A stretch of DNA of 64,000 bases from Liriodendron chinense (Eukaryota > Streptophyta > Magnoliopsida > Magnoliales > Magnoliaceae): NCBI GenBank assembly GCA_003013855.2, contig PVNU02003892.1, positions 558,001-622,000 on the forward strand, in the 5' to 3' direction. Both the position numbers and the translations under genes were made by a program. Shown here in pieces: positions 11,186 to 23,389 of this stretch; positions within the stretch are counted from its first letter, which is position 1; the number at the start of each line of letters is the position of its first letter. The notes under the pieces are model-generated. The model made no database searches and was not told where the DNA came from. It saw nothing but the letters and a program-made list of their open reading frames with translations.

Positions 11186-14100
11186 ATGGTTTTCTACTTC
11201 AAGGCCCGTCCAGATGCGGGCGATTACACCATTTTCATGGGCCTGGACAAGCACGAGAACGAAGATCTCATCAAATATGGATTTCCTGAAGACATCTGGT
11301 AATTATCCTTTAATTCTATAGTCTCTACGCCTGATATTCTATCTTCATCCGTTGAATTCGCAATCCATCTGTTTAATTTCCACTTCGTGTCTCTAATCAT
11401 CACTTTCTTTGGAATTCATGCCCTTATTTCCGTTTATATTTGGAGAATTTTCAATTTCACTATCAAGTGCCCTAGATTTTCTTCCGACCGCGTGTGCTTC
11501 CATTTCGTGTCTTGAATTTCGGTTTCAGTTTTGTAGATACTGAGATTTCACAATTAGATGCGTTTGGACGTACAATTTATTTTGATTGCAACAGTTAGAT
11601 GCCAATAGAAAGAAATATATAGGGTTGGATTATTGTGAAAAGGAACAAACTACGAAAATGATGAAAAGGAATCATCTTTTCTGAAAATCTATCCAGAGAA
11701 CTCACTTGCAGCTTTTGTACCTTAACTATTGCAACCGAAGTATATTTTTTTATCCAAACAAAGCCCTAAATTATCTGCTTTGATTTGCTTGGTTTCTGTT
11801 TTCTATTGCATACCTTTTTCTGTTTTTTAGAATTGCCATTGTTGTAATTACAGAGCATGTTTCTTCTAAATTCTTGTATGTTCAATTCATGGATTTTCCA
11901 ATTTCAATGCAGTTTTGGAGTTCTTTTGGATTTGTAGGTGAATGCTCTATTTTTTTTTTTTTTTCCCTACTCGGCACATTTTAATTCCCAGTGTGTTTTA
12001 TAGTTCCTTTCTGACTGCACAATCAAATTTGCTGGTTTTCTGTTTTATTCCCTCTCTTTTGTTTGATGAAAGGAAATTTATTGAAAGGATAAAGGAAAAA
12101 AGAAATAACACAAGCAGCCATACAAGCAAACTGAAGGCTATGAAACAAAACTACAGCAATTCCCTGCCCCACCAATCAACTAGAAACTCATCTGGTGATC
12201 CACAGGTTCACCATCTGTCCACAACTTTGGCTGGCCCATAAACCTATTCTGCTTTTGGTATTTAATAATTTCAGCTTCATGCTCTAATTTTTAGATGTAA
12301 CATGGATTTTTCAACATTATGGTCAGATTTTTATTTGGTTCAGGTGCTTTATCTTCCATGAAAGAGAAAGTCACCTTCATGAGTGTCTCCTCTAGGAAAG
12401 AAACCTCCAAGTTGTCCCTTATATCCGACAGTAAACAATTTGATTTTCTGCCCACAATAGCTCATGCAGACTCCTATCTGACTCTTTTTTATTCACATAT
12501 CTTCAAACCAACAAGCCCATTAAAAGCTCTCAAAGAATTAAGAAGAAATACTTGTTTGTCAACTCCAAATTTGTCACCCACCCACCATGTTTTAGCACAA
12601 AAAATGCCTGCACTCAAAAGACTTCTTGGCCAGACACACTTGAATGGTTGTTGCTGTTGCTGCAGGTTCCATGTGGATAAAATGTCTTCCGCCCATGTTT
12701 ATCTAAGACTGAATAAAGGTCAGAGTATGGATGATATAAGTGAAGGATTACTTGAAGATTGTGCTCAGCTTGTCAAAGCCAATTCCATCCAAGGGAAATT
12801 CTTTTCACGTTCCTGTTTTATTTTCTTAGATAGTGTAGCAAGTTGTATTTCATGATTCTGCATCTTTTCAGGACCAACACAATTCCTTCATTAGGTTCTT
12901 TAGATAAATGCATACGCCAAATCCTGATTGGAGATGTAGCAATCAAGGAGAATGTGGAATGGGACTGTTGTTATTTGTTTCTTCTGTAAAAGTTGTTCTG
13001 TTAAATCCTTTCAGCAACACACAAATAACTTCTTTTTTCCCCCTAACATGTTGAATGTGCTTAACAGGCAACAAGTTGAACAATATTGACGTTGTTTACA
13101 CCTCATGGTACAATTTGAAGAAGACTCCTTCCATGGATGTTGGGCAAGTTGGTTTCCACAATCCTAAAATTGTGAGTATTCTACATTGTTTTAGTATCTA
13201 CCTGTATTTTAGATACATTTTTTTTTTATTCTTTCGTTCTTTTTGCCACAGAAAGTGGCTGCCTAACAAGGAACCTTTCTCTCTTTGACTTCCGCATCAT
13301 TCTTGCGGTAACATTTATCATTATTTAACTTCTGTCGTGAATAAATAATGATTTGGATTATCTTATTAAAGGTTGGATCTAGTTGGGCACTCTTATGCTA
13401 AGCACTTCCCTCTTAGAGACTTGCAGGATAGTTGTTTACCTGTAATTTGACATGAGCTATTCCGTAAAAACTTATGAATTAGATTGTATCACTACTTCTA
13501 TGAATTAGATCATATCAATCCTTTGGGACTCGATTGCATTGTCTGTATCTATTGATTTAGTATGAATGATTTTGTATTGTGCAGCTTGCTTCTTTCTGCA
13601 TACTGAGCAAAAATTCATTGTGTGAAGAGATAGGGCCTTCTAATTCTAATTGGTTGTGATGCCTGTGTATAGGTCCGAACCGTGAGAGTAGAGAAGCGCC
13701 TAAATGAGATAGTGAATAGGTTGAACAAGACAAAAGTCGAAAGGAAGCCTGACTTGAAAGGTATGACGGTCTATCCTAGATTTCATGTCTAAAGATCATA
13801 TAAAGATTGCCTCTTGATTCTTGACCTTCAGTTGATAATGCTTGCATTTCTGAGTCCGTCCTGAAAATTTTAGTTTGTTATGCTTTGAAGGGTGTAAACC
13901 TTTTTGTTGACTTTTTTTTCATAGTCATGTCAGTAAAGCCATAAACTGCTAAACTGTCTTGTTTACTTTTGAAATTATTCACGTGGTATTTCCTTCGACC
14001 CATCCATTTCTGAAGTCCACTGGGACCGAATAGACCTCTTCTAAGTTTTCAATTTCTGGCTTCTGCAAGCTTCCTTGAATATGTCATGTACTCTATATGG

Positions 14101-15788
14101 TGTTATAAGCCACTCATGTTATGTGTTGTTTATGCAGCTGAGCGGGAAGCAGTGAATGCCGCAGAAAGAGCAGAAAGGAAACTTCATCTGAGAGATAAAG
14201 TAAGTCACTTCTTCATCGTTTTTGAAGTGCACCATACCAATTTACATGACATAGGAGAATTCAATCCACTTCTTGATTGAGATGATTTGGAAGCCAAGCA
14301 AACTGTACTATTGATCTCGTGTGCTGCCTAAGTGGAGTAATTGATTTTGGGTAATATGGCATGGTGATGATTGGAAGGCATATCATAGCACTAGCTATCT
14401 TCTACCCAACGTACCACTCCTCCAATTGTTGCTTCAGCTCCTGCTTCAGAACCTCCACTTGAGACCATTACTAACAATTACCATCTGATGGTAGACATCT
14501 GTGTTTCAACATTGAGACCTTGGGTTCAAGCCCAAGTTGCCTGTGGGGAAAAAACTCCCATTTATCAAGGGATTGTTTCCCGCTTATTTTTGCTGATGCT
14601 TCCTAGGAGCTTAATCCTGAATCTTTTTACTACCATAACTTTCCATCTATATTAACCAACAATATCTATGAACATTTGAGAGATTGCGGTGGACCGGTGG
14701 TACCACATCTTTTCTATATGGGAGTGACCAAAACAGCTGTACTTGTGCAGGACAAAATTCCTGACCACGCAACAAAATTAGCAGTTGATGAAGCTGGGGA
14801 TGAAATACCAATTACTATTGATCCCTAAGTTTCTTGGAGGGAACCCAGCAAAACCTCCTGCAAATGAAACTGAAACATCCCAAACATGCATTAACTTGCA
14901 AGACCAATGGCAGGAAGAACTTTTAGGTATGCTAAGTGCACCTTGCCTCATGCAGAGATGGAGAACACACATATGAGACCAAGGTCACTCATCAGGTGAT
15001 CTCTACTGGCTAGATGTCATGCCTCAAAGAACAGGCTGATACAAGAATGAGGTGGATGACCACCTAGCGATCAAGTAGTCATAATATTTGAGGCATGGCA
15101 TATATGCCAGCAGGATTGCCTGATTGGCAGCTCTAATCTCAAGCATGCTTTTCCTGTTTTCCATGTGTGAGGCAACTGCACTTCCAAAATGTGCTTCACA
15201 ATTTTATTTTTTATTTTTTAAATTCATCAAATTTTAAAGCGCGTCTTTCTTCTTCTCTTTACCAATGTTGTCAAAATCCTACGATTTATGATTTACGATT
15301 TGAGTCAAATCTTAAGCAAAACAGTTTGAATCCCACCTCGAATCCCGTTTTATATGAATCCTACAATTCTATGATTTGAATACTATGATTTGTGATTCAA
15401 ATCCCAATTTACAATTCAAATTATACTTGTTCTCTTCTATTTTAAGCTTCACTTGGCTTTCTTTTTTCTTTTTAATTGGTGGGGGATTTAAGAATCGTTT
15501 AAATAAGGTAAATTGTTTTATTTTGTTCTCTAGAAGAGATTAATGATCTATATTCTCTTCAACGTTAAATCATGGAGCCTTATTAATGATTTCTTACTTC
15601 TTAATTGGTTGAAACACTAAATTGATGTATGACTTATCAGGAATGTTTTTAACTTTTTATGGATGGTTACGATTATGTTGACTTCTATGTATTGTGGAAT
15701 GATGGTTAGAAATTAAAATTTCTTTTTTTTTGTCGGTCTATAAAATCAAATGCGGCTTTTCAAACATGATTCCACATTCAAGAAAGGT

Positions 15789-15859
<71 letters not shown>

Positions 15860-18555
15860 AAAAGTTACTATGCGCTCGACCTCATGGGAAGTTCTCATTA
15901 GGTCGAGCTGTGTGGGTCCCGCTGTGATGTGTATCTGAAATCCACACCATGCATTTGTTGGGTCTCCTACTGGTTATGGGATATCCCAAAAATCAGCTGT
16001 GTCCAGAACTCAAGTAGGCCATACCAACTGAAACAGTGTAAAATCATCCCTACAACATCTAAAAGCACTTGTTGGGGCCCACCTGAGTTTTGGATACGGT
16101 TGAAACTTGGTGTGACCTCTTTCTTAAGTGGGACATGCACGATGGATGGGCTGGATTTCTCAACCACATCTTAGTCGATCCTATAAATGGTCATAAAGGT
16201 TTCAATGGGTGGATATCCACTCTTAACTGTTGTCTATGGTGTGGCCCACCTAAGTCATGGATTGGCCTGAGTTTTAGGCCCATTGGCCACCCTGGAATGG
16301 TGCATCTGACTGATGGTGTGGATTCCCATCACACATCACAGTGGGGCCAACACAGATCCCATGAGGTCGAGCGCATAGTACCTTTTCCCATATATATATA
16401 TATAAAAGAAAATTATAAAAAATCTTACGATCTACTATAAGATTTGCAATTCGACATGATTCAACCCCTATTTCGATTTGCAATAGGATAATGATTTTGA
16501 CAATATTGTTCTTTACATATTTTATATGAAGGCTAAAATCCTAGCTAGCTTCTAACCTCTCCATTAATCTTATGAAATTTACAAACTTCTAATCCTAACC
16601 ACGAGCTAATTTAAACTACCAAAGTAGCTCTGCATTCTTTCAAAATAGTACTTAAAATTCGTTGTTAATCAACCTTACAAAATCGTCATAAATCTTCCAG
16701 CTGGATCTTCATGCCCAAAAAGGAGAAATGTCAAAAAACATGTAGATCTCAGAAAGACCTTTGGAACTCCCTAAGGGCCCGTTTGGTTGCAGAATTCAGG
16801 TTCTAGATAAAAACGAGATTCCATTGTTGGAATCCAAAATTGCAGAAACTAGACAGGAAACCAGGTTTGATATGGAACTTGTCGTTTGGTTGAAAATTGT
16901 GTAATCTAGATTATGTTCCAACCGTTGCTTGTGGCATGGCCCACTTGGGCTTCGGATCCGCCAGAGAACCTGACCGCTCGCCTATTGCAGTCCCGCAAGA
17001 CAGATGGCTAGGTTGGATGGCAAATAAACATTATAGTGGCCCTAGGAAGTTTTTTATGGTGGACATTCAATCAATACTATTTTCCTTTGGTGTGGTCCAC
17101 TTGAGATTTAGATCTGCCTCATCTTTTGTCTAATGCCCTTAATTGAGCCTTCAAAATGGATGGACCGTGTGGATATAAAACACATATGTCATAGATGCGC
17201 AACGCATATATGGAGGTGGGTGACGCTAACTTCCGCCTCTTTTCCCTTCCATAGAAATGGTGTAGGGAACCGTTTCCACTAATCCTGGGTCCAGCCAAAT
17301 TAAGCTTCTGTGCGGAATCTTGTTTGGCTGGAACTTGTCACCAAACACACCAGTTAAAATCGGATTCTGCTGGAATCCCGATTTTAAGCTGGAAATGAGT
17401 TTCCAGGTGCCAACCAAACGGGCCCTAACTCTCTAAAGGGACACTCCAGATTGAAAGTTATGCCTCCTAAAAGGTGCTTCGTCGTGGATCCCTACAGGAT
17501 TTGAAAATCAAGGACCTCTTCTTTTGCAACTGTTGGTTGCTGCTTTAATTGGATGTTGATTTGCTCTACTAGTACTCTGTTTTCATCCTGGGGTGCGAAG
17601 TTTGAAAGACGTATCGCATTGGATTGCATCACATAACTATTTCAAGCTCCCAGCAATCTTGTTTTGGTATTGGTTGTTTTTTCAATAAAGTATTAGGATA
17701 GTGCCAACTAATGTTGTTCATTGTAAGGTTGTAACTTGACTTTCTTAGGATCCATCTGGCCTTGCTTTTTAGGAAGTATATAATAGAGAATTGTTTTTGC
17801 TTATGCGAAAAGGATCATGTTTCTTATACATGTATCGCATGGGTTATGGGGCTACAATGATTGTGTCCATCCATTTTTGCATTCCATTGACTGGACGGTT
17901 CGGGTCATCCAATCATTATGGTTTTTTGAAGACAGCCTATGAAGAGTGAGCTGCGCCAAACTGACTGTCTAGATTGATCAATATGGATGGTCCACATGTC
18001 CATTTCCAACTATGCATGAGAAAGTCCCACTGTTGTTTTGGTATCAGGTTTAGAGCAGACCCAATTCCATGAAAACTCAATGGACTGGCCAGTCCATTCT
18101 AAACATTCAGTGTTTGGACATGGTACTCGGACCCCATCCATCTGGCCTTGATTTTTTTTTTTTTTATAATCTTATTTTTGTCGTTGTTGTCATTGATAGG
18201 GAGTAAAATTAGGGTAAGATGCAACTGTGTTGGGTAGGACCAGCATTTTTTCTGTTGCTCAAGAGATGTTAGTGATATTTGAGCTCTGATGATCTAACTT
18301 GGCAGAGTGCTTTCGAGTATCTGGAATCTATCATTTCCTCTAAATGGTTAATGTTTTCGGTTTTTCCTCATTTCCTTTCCTACCTCATGCATGGCTATGC
18401 AGAAAAGGCGGGAAGAGATGGAGAGGCTTGAAAAGGAGAGGCAAGCGGAGATACGGAGCTACAAGGGCCTGATGGTCCCAGACAAGATGACCTCTAACAA
18501 ACAGATAGCAGCAACTAACAAGTCCTTGCAGGAACTGGAAGAGGATTTCATGTGA
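11186..18555 (+). CDS. CCDC25-like protein (NFACT-R/DUF814 family), complete, six exons
   Basis: Exons 11186-11298, 12666-12793, 13068-13171, 13673-13760, 14138-14199 and 18403-18555 join to 648 nt, 215 residues plus stop. The order matches animal CCDC25 (about 208 residues). It starts MVFYFKARPDAGDYTIFMGL, then ENEDLIKYGFPEDIWFHVDK, SSAHVYLRLNKG, a DCAQLVKANSIQG block, DVVYTSWYNLKKTPSMDVGQ, a basic coiled-coil tail rich in E, R and K, and the acidic end LEEDFM. The first 100 or so residues are the NFACT-R fold; the rest is charged helix. The function in plants is not established; animal CCDC25 is known as a DNA-binding protein. All junctions are GT-AG except the donor of intron 2, which reads CAAG|GGAAAT. 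A GT 15 bases later (12809) would keep frame and change SIQG-NK to SIQGKFFSR-NK. Intron 5 is 4.2 kb and holds two transposons. Confidence 0.93.
11299..12665 (+). other. Intron 1 of the CCDC25-like gene
   Basis: GT at 11299 and CAG at 12663-12665. T-rich plant intron sequence without a bounded repeat. A long open frame through 12319-12855 is only the exon 2 frame read through the intron. Confidence 0.7.
15240..15440. repeat. Degenerate ACGATTTATGATTTGA-type repeats
   Basis: Permuted words such as ACGATTTATGATTTACG, TACAATTCTATGATTTG and GTGATTCAAATCC recur here, inside intron 5. A related word returns near 16425-16485. This may be the arms of a decayed element interrupted by the AT repeat and MITE between them. 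Confidence 0.35.
15793..15857. repeat. (AT)n microsatellite
   Basis: About 65 bp of perfect AT repeat. TA repeats also lie at the other end of the adjoining MITE (16390-16403), so the MITE appears to have inserted in a TA tract. Confidence 0.97.
15858..16389. mobile_element. TIR element in intron 5 (TACTATGCGCTCGACC ends)
   Basis: The left end AGAAAAGTTACTATGCGCTC continues with GACCTCATGGGA. The right end, in complement, reads GGGAAAAGGTACTATGCGCT and continues with CGACCTCATGGGA, about 30 bp of inverted repeat. It is embedded in TA repeats on both sides. The interior contains GTGGGTCCCGCTGTGATGTG and its mirror, so it shares the GGGCCCACC core style. Non-coding. Confidence 0.82.
16775..17425. 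mobile_element. PIF/Harbinger-like MITE with TAA target duplication
   Basis: GGGCCCGTTTGGTTG at the left end is mirrored by CAACCAAACGGGCCC at the right end. TAA flanks both sides (16772-16774 and 17426-17428), the 3-bp duplication typical of PIF/Harbinger and Tourist elements. It is 651 bp long with no transposase. Its middle carries the CCCACTTGGGCTTCGGATC and GGATGGACCGTGTGGATATA words of the local MITE core. Confidence 0.85.
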
Positions 18556-19040
18556 GGCTAGACTGCAAGTGATTCTCCATGAAGTCCATTCACTTTGATG
18601 ATTTCCACCAGTTATGGTTGTTACTGGTGGTGAAGAGAATGATGTGGTTTGTCTAAAGGGTAAGCATTTGGTGGGTCTGGAAACCCATAATTCCCTTTCG
18701 TAAATCAGTTCATCCTCGGCAACAGAGGCCCATTCCATACGATTGTATGTGAAGAAGTAGACCTGTATTTGTCTTTTAATATTTTTAATTATCTCATCGT
18801 AAGCTAGCGATGATGATAAAACGCATTGAAAGGAATCTTGATATCTGCTGTTTGTTCCTGCTGTTGATTGCCAAACTCGATACTGCAGGTTCTTCTCGTG
18901 TTTGTTACACTTGGTACTGCTGTTGATTCCCATACTCGGGGCTACATGTTCTTCTCGTGTTTGGTTCAAGTCTTTATTTTTTCTGTTTCTTTTTCTGTGT
19001 CTGGAGTTTGGCAATATCCTTCAAAAACTATAGTGGATGG
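18556..19040 (+). other. 3' UTR and downstream region of the CCDC25-like gene
   Basis: No further exon. It includes an imperfect direct repeat: CTGCTGTTGATTGCCAAACT (18858-18877) and CTGCTGTTGATTCCCATACT (18917-18936), each followed by a GTTCTTCTCGTGTTTG copy (18889-18904 and 18948-18963). The unit is about 59 bp. Confidence 0.5.
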
Positions 19041-19975
19041 CATGGACGAGGGATCCACCGAGGTGTGTTGGACCCCTGACTGTGTGGCCCACCTTGATGT
19101 ATGTGACTGCATCCACGCTGTCCATCTGATTTGAAAACTCATTTTAGGGCATGATCCAAAAAATGGAGCCGATCCAAATCTCAGATGAGAAACAGTAGTA
19201 GTTGGGAGTGAATTAGCTGTTACCAGGGTAACAGCTTAGTGGGTGTTTCCTCTACTGCGTGGGGCTTACCTTGATGTATTTTTTATAAATCCATGCTGCC
19301 ATCTGTTTTTCGGTCTAATTTTAGAGTGATGAATAATCATTAAAAACATTTTGATCTAAAACTGATCTTTAAATAGTACATTCATACCTTCTTAACATTA
19401 TCGAGAGCTTGGATTGTAAATAAACATTACCAAAACCGTATGGGCTCTTTGGAATTTTTAATGGTGAGGTACTCAAGTGTCACTGTTTCCAGTGGTATTG
19501 TCCACTTGAGATTTGGATTTGCATAATTCTTGGAACCCCGTCCTAAAATGGGCTGGACAAACAGATGGACGGCCTGGATATACAGAATACCATCCATGGG
19601 GGCCACATGGTAAGGATAACACCTAATTCTAATTCGCTCATGTAGTGGAGCATTAAAAAATTTGTGGGCCACACAAGCTTTGGCTCAAGTTGATATTTGT
19701 GTGGTCTCTTCATATAGGTCTTTGTAACCTTATCAACAGGTTGGATGTAAAATAAGCATTCCGGTGGATGCCATGAAGTTTTTAATGGTTGGGATTCAAT
19801 CGCGGCTGTTTCCTGTAGTGTGGTCCACCTAAGATTTGGGCATACTTCATTTTGGGGATCATGGCCTAAAATGAGCTTTGAAAATGGTTGGACGGTGTGG
19901 ATTTAAGGAATATAGATCACTAGGAGCCCCACAGTCAGGGTTCCCACCCACCTTGGTGGATCCGGGGTCTCACCT
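19041..19975. mobile_element. MITE with GGATCCACC ends, interrupted by another MITE
   Basis: The left end GGGATCCACCGAGGTGTG is mirrored by CACCTTGGTGGATCCGGG near 19952-19969. The core stops at about 19205 in AAACAGTAGTAG and resumes at about 19641 with GTAGTGGAGCATTAAAAA, exactly where consensus copies continue. The 435 bp in between is a second element. The same ends bound 62128-62607. Confidence 0.7.
19206..19640. mobile_element. Nested MITE of the GGGAGCGGAT type
   Basis: GGGAGTGAATTAGCTGTTAC then AGCTTAGTGGGTGTT on the left, mirrored by AACACCTAATTCTAATTCGC on the right. Same end type as 6717-7274. It sits inside the GGATCCACC element. Confidence 0.72.
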
Positions 19976-20397
19976 ATTCCGCTCCCGCATGGACCTGTCC
20001 AACAGGTACAGTGGAGATAGAGGGTGATGGTAATGGCCGCTGCCAAATAAACTGACGAAAAGGCTGGGGTAACTTGCGTTTTAACCTTTGGATGTGCCGC
20101 CTATGGATAGACGGTTAATGCAAAATACAAACCATAGTCTACCTTCGACTGTAATAATATGAAAAGAAAAAGTTGTAATGTTGATCGTTGGATCGTCTAA
20201 TTGATTAGATTTTTCTGGTCATGCTCCCCAACCACGTGTGACGCTCAACAGATCAATGGTCTGAATTACCGAACCATAGTCTCTCTCTATATATAGGCAC
20301 ACTTCAATGTTAGAAACGAGGTTACCGAACCATAGTCTATATTCAACCGAATGAAGTTCATACTTTCATTTACCCCTCACTATAGGTGTCATGTACG

Positions 20398-20942
20398 AGG
20401 TTGAATTCGGGCACGGATTCGGTACTACCCACACACAAGGACTTGCTAGGGACGGACGATCCTGTAAGCAACCTCGGGCGCGGATTACCCCCCTCCCCCT
20501 AACCCCCACAAGGAGCTGCTAGAGACGGACGATCCTGTAAGGGGTTGTAGGGCCCACCATGATGTAATGTTTTATTCATGTCATCCATTCATTTTGAGGG
20601 ATCATTTTTGAACATTTCTTGGGGCCACATGAGTTTTGGATCAAGCTGATATGTATGTTTTCCCTTTCTCCAGGTCTATGTGACCGTACGAACAGGTTGG
20701 ATGGCAAATAAAAATCACATTGGGCCCTAAAAAGCTTTCAACGGTGGTAGTTGAATCTCCACTGTTTCTTGTGGTGTGGTTCAATTGAGCTTTCAATCTA
20801 CCTCCTTTTTGAGCTCATGCCGTAAAATGACCTGTCAAAATAGATGGACCGGATAAAATATATTGATCACGGTGGCCCCAAATAGCCCCTGAGGTCTCTA
20901 GCTACGTCCTGGTGGGGTAGTACCAATCCGCCCCGGTTGAAG
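20398..20942. mobile_element. TIR element with duplicated subterminal block
   Basis: Left AGGTTGAATTCGGGCACGGA then TTCGGTACTACCC; right end complement CTTCAACCGGGGCGGATTGG then TACTACCCC. A 33-bp block ending GACGGACGATCCTGTAAG occurs twice near the left end (about 20428-20468 and 20508-20541). The centre is the GGGCCCACC core. Confidence 0.65.
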
Positions 20943-20986
20943 TAATGTGGAGGCCCTACTGGGATGGCGACGAGGACCCAACGAGA

Positions 20987-21520
20987 GGGCGCGGATTTCC
21001 TGCGAAAAGCCTTGCGCAGGAAGTTCCTGCGCGGGGAACCAAGGTTGGGCCAAAGTGATTTTTTTTTTTTTTATAAATCCACCCCGTCCATTCGTTTTGG
21101 GAGCACATATTAGGATATGAGAACAAAAATGAACAGGATCTAAGACTCCAGTTGGCCGAACTAAAGGAAAAGTTGGGTAGGTAAATTACTACCGTTGAAA
21201 CCTCCCTGGGTCCACACTGATGTTTATATGAAATCTATACCGTTCATAATGTCACTACTACTGGGATGAACTGGAAACACAAATATTATCCTGATTCGAA
21301 ACTCCTATGGCTCCACAAATATTTCAACTGTGGACGTTCAATCCTCACGTTTTCGGCTCACTTGAGTCTTGGATCCGGTTCATTTTTGTTCTCATGTCCT
21401 AATATGAGCTCCCAAAACGGATGGACGGGGTGGATTTATCAAAAAAAATCACTTTGGCCCCACCTTGGTTCCCAGCGGAGGAACTTCCTGGGCAAGGCTT
21501 TTGCAGTAAATCCGCGCCCC
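20987..21520. mobile_element. Foldback-type MITE with very long inverted repeats
   Basis: The two halves are near-complements of each other over about 170 bp. GGCGCGGATTTCCTGCGAAA, GGAAGTTCCTGCGCGGGGAA, CCAAAGTGATTTTTTT and AAATCCACCCCGTCCATTCG on the left all return in complement on the right. RNA read from it would form a long hairpin. No coding capacity. Confidence 0.82.
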
Positions 21521-21906
21521 CTAACGGATCGCTTGGATCGTTCAGTCTGAAACTTCCACGAAAGTTCCCCTGATGTGTACCCAGCGAGATCCTTACCTCA
21601 AAATTTTAGATACAGTGGTCGAGCGTGAGTTAACTGGCCAAATCGTCGGTGCCACTTTATATGGGCCATTAATAAACAATTACCTAAAACGATGATTGAT
21701 GGATTTGTTATGCACAAATGAGAAATCAGCAACTGTCTAAATTATTTATAAAAAAAAAAGTTTATCAATCAGTAGTTAGGATCATCCAATCAATCTGATT
21801 CTTAAATATGACCAATCGGCAGGATGGCTCAACTCCCCATCACCACCATTCATGATAAAAAAAAACTCAACCTCACCATCATTCATGCGTGCACCTGTGA
21901 CTTAAC

Positions 21907-22503
21907 GCCTATTTGGAGCGTGGATGAACCCCTGGATTTAAAACACCCCGGTTGTAATTTGACACCCTAAATTAAAAATACCCTATAGTCCAAAAGTATG
22001 ATATTAACAAGGGTTTGAATTTAATTACTAAATTAACTTTAATATCCTTAATTAGTATAAGTATGTAATGTTCGACACAATGGTTGAAATATATATCTTA
22101 GCTGAAAATGATAAAATTTCAAGTGTCCGGATGGGCCACGAGCATATGATCACATCCAAGTGATGAACCTATCAATTTTAGCTGCTGATTTATTTGGACA
22201 ATATTTGACTGGCACAGGTCACCATATTAAAGTAATTTTAATGATGCAATTGATAACCTAATTATTTTGGGGTATCATCAGTGGGTCATGTGGGCCATGT
22301 GCCCAATAAATTAGTAGCCTAGTGACACACGTGTTACATATGTGGGTCTTGAAAGGATTTTAGATATAATCTAAGCTTTTAGCATGGATTGCGAACCCCT
22401 CTTATGGTGGGGATTTGAAACCTCCAATTACTTCATGTGCCAAAGACATTAGTGGATTTGAAACCCCCATAAGATTCCCCAAATCCATGGAGCCAAACGG
22501 GCA
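21907..22503. mobile_element. Possible MITE with GCCTATTTGG / CCAAACGGGC ends
   Basis: The left end GCCTATTTGGAGCGTGGAT resembles the complement of the right end (GCCCGTTTGGCTCCATGGAT). GGATTTGAAACC-type words are repeated inside near both ends. No clear target duplication. Confidence 0.5.
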
Positions 22504-23389
22504 CGTACTGTTCAATAATGGGAGACGGTGACGGCGGCCATCTCTATTACCAGAAACACGATTCAACCATACTCAACCCAATAATCTTGAAAAACGATCA
22601 CGTGCTGAGATCAGCCGACGATCGGAACCGTCCACGTTACTGATGCTATGCCATAAAGGTCACCGTCAGATAATTACTTCGAATGGATGATTCTAAATGT
22701 CAAGTACGTATATGAAGATGAATTGGAGCATTGTAAACAAAATCTAAATGGCTGGCACTCAGGTCCCAAAATCAAAGGTGAGGATCTTCGTTGAAGCGTG
22801 AAGATTGAGGCTTTGATTATTTATGATGGTACTGAGAATATGTACAGTCCAAGTCATCAGAACACATTAGATGTGGGCCCAGTAGGCGCGACACATGCTG
22901 GCAATTGTGAGTCGCAAAATAGGCAAAGGGAACTCATGACTGGGGAGCTTGGGCGGCTAGGTCGGCACCAGTCGGTCTAGGGGTCTGCTAAGCCCACTCG
23001 CGCATGTAAAACATATCATGCACAAACATGGCTCATAGGTACGACATCCAATCCATCCATTAGGTTTGTCCTATCTTTTATGTGGTCTCATTATAAAGAT
23101 GGTCCACTCGGAAGGTGGACCTCGATATTGAAAACAGGCGGACGGGATAGAAAACTTGAGCCAAAATTTTCGTGGCCATACACTTTTTTCTTGCAAAATG
23201 TGTTCCTCCTGATCAGTGGATCAACCTGATTCTTAGGCTAAGGAATGATGATTAATGGTTTCCTTCTGATGGATGGATTGGATCTTGGATCTATGCCATG
23301 CTGGCACAAGTTTCTCATATACATGAGCTCTATTGCACACGCGCGTGGCCTTAGCGATGCTGTACAATTAACTGATCACCGGATTGGTA
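22504..23389. other. Intergenic DNA, nothing recognised
   Basis: No gene seen. A MITE-like block around 22990-23130 (GGTCTCATTATAAAGATGGTC) is too diverged to bound. Confidence 0.45.

Noticed and set aside
12319..12855. 178-residue open frame overlapping CCDC25-like exon 2
   Set aside because: It is the exon 2 frame extended backward into intron 1 and forward past the donor; only 12666-12793 is conserved coding sequence.
15750..15938. Open frame with an IYIYIY repeat
   Set aside because: Translation of the AT microsatellite.
18385..19014. 209-residue minus-strand open frame
   Set aside because: Antisense to the last exon and 3' UTR of the CCDC25-like gene; the sense coding is strongly conserved and this frame shows nothing recognisable.
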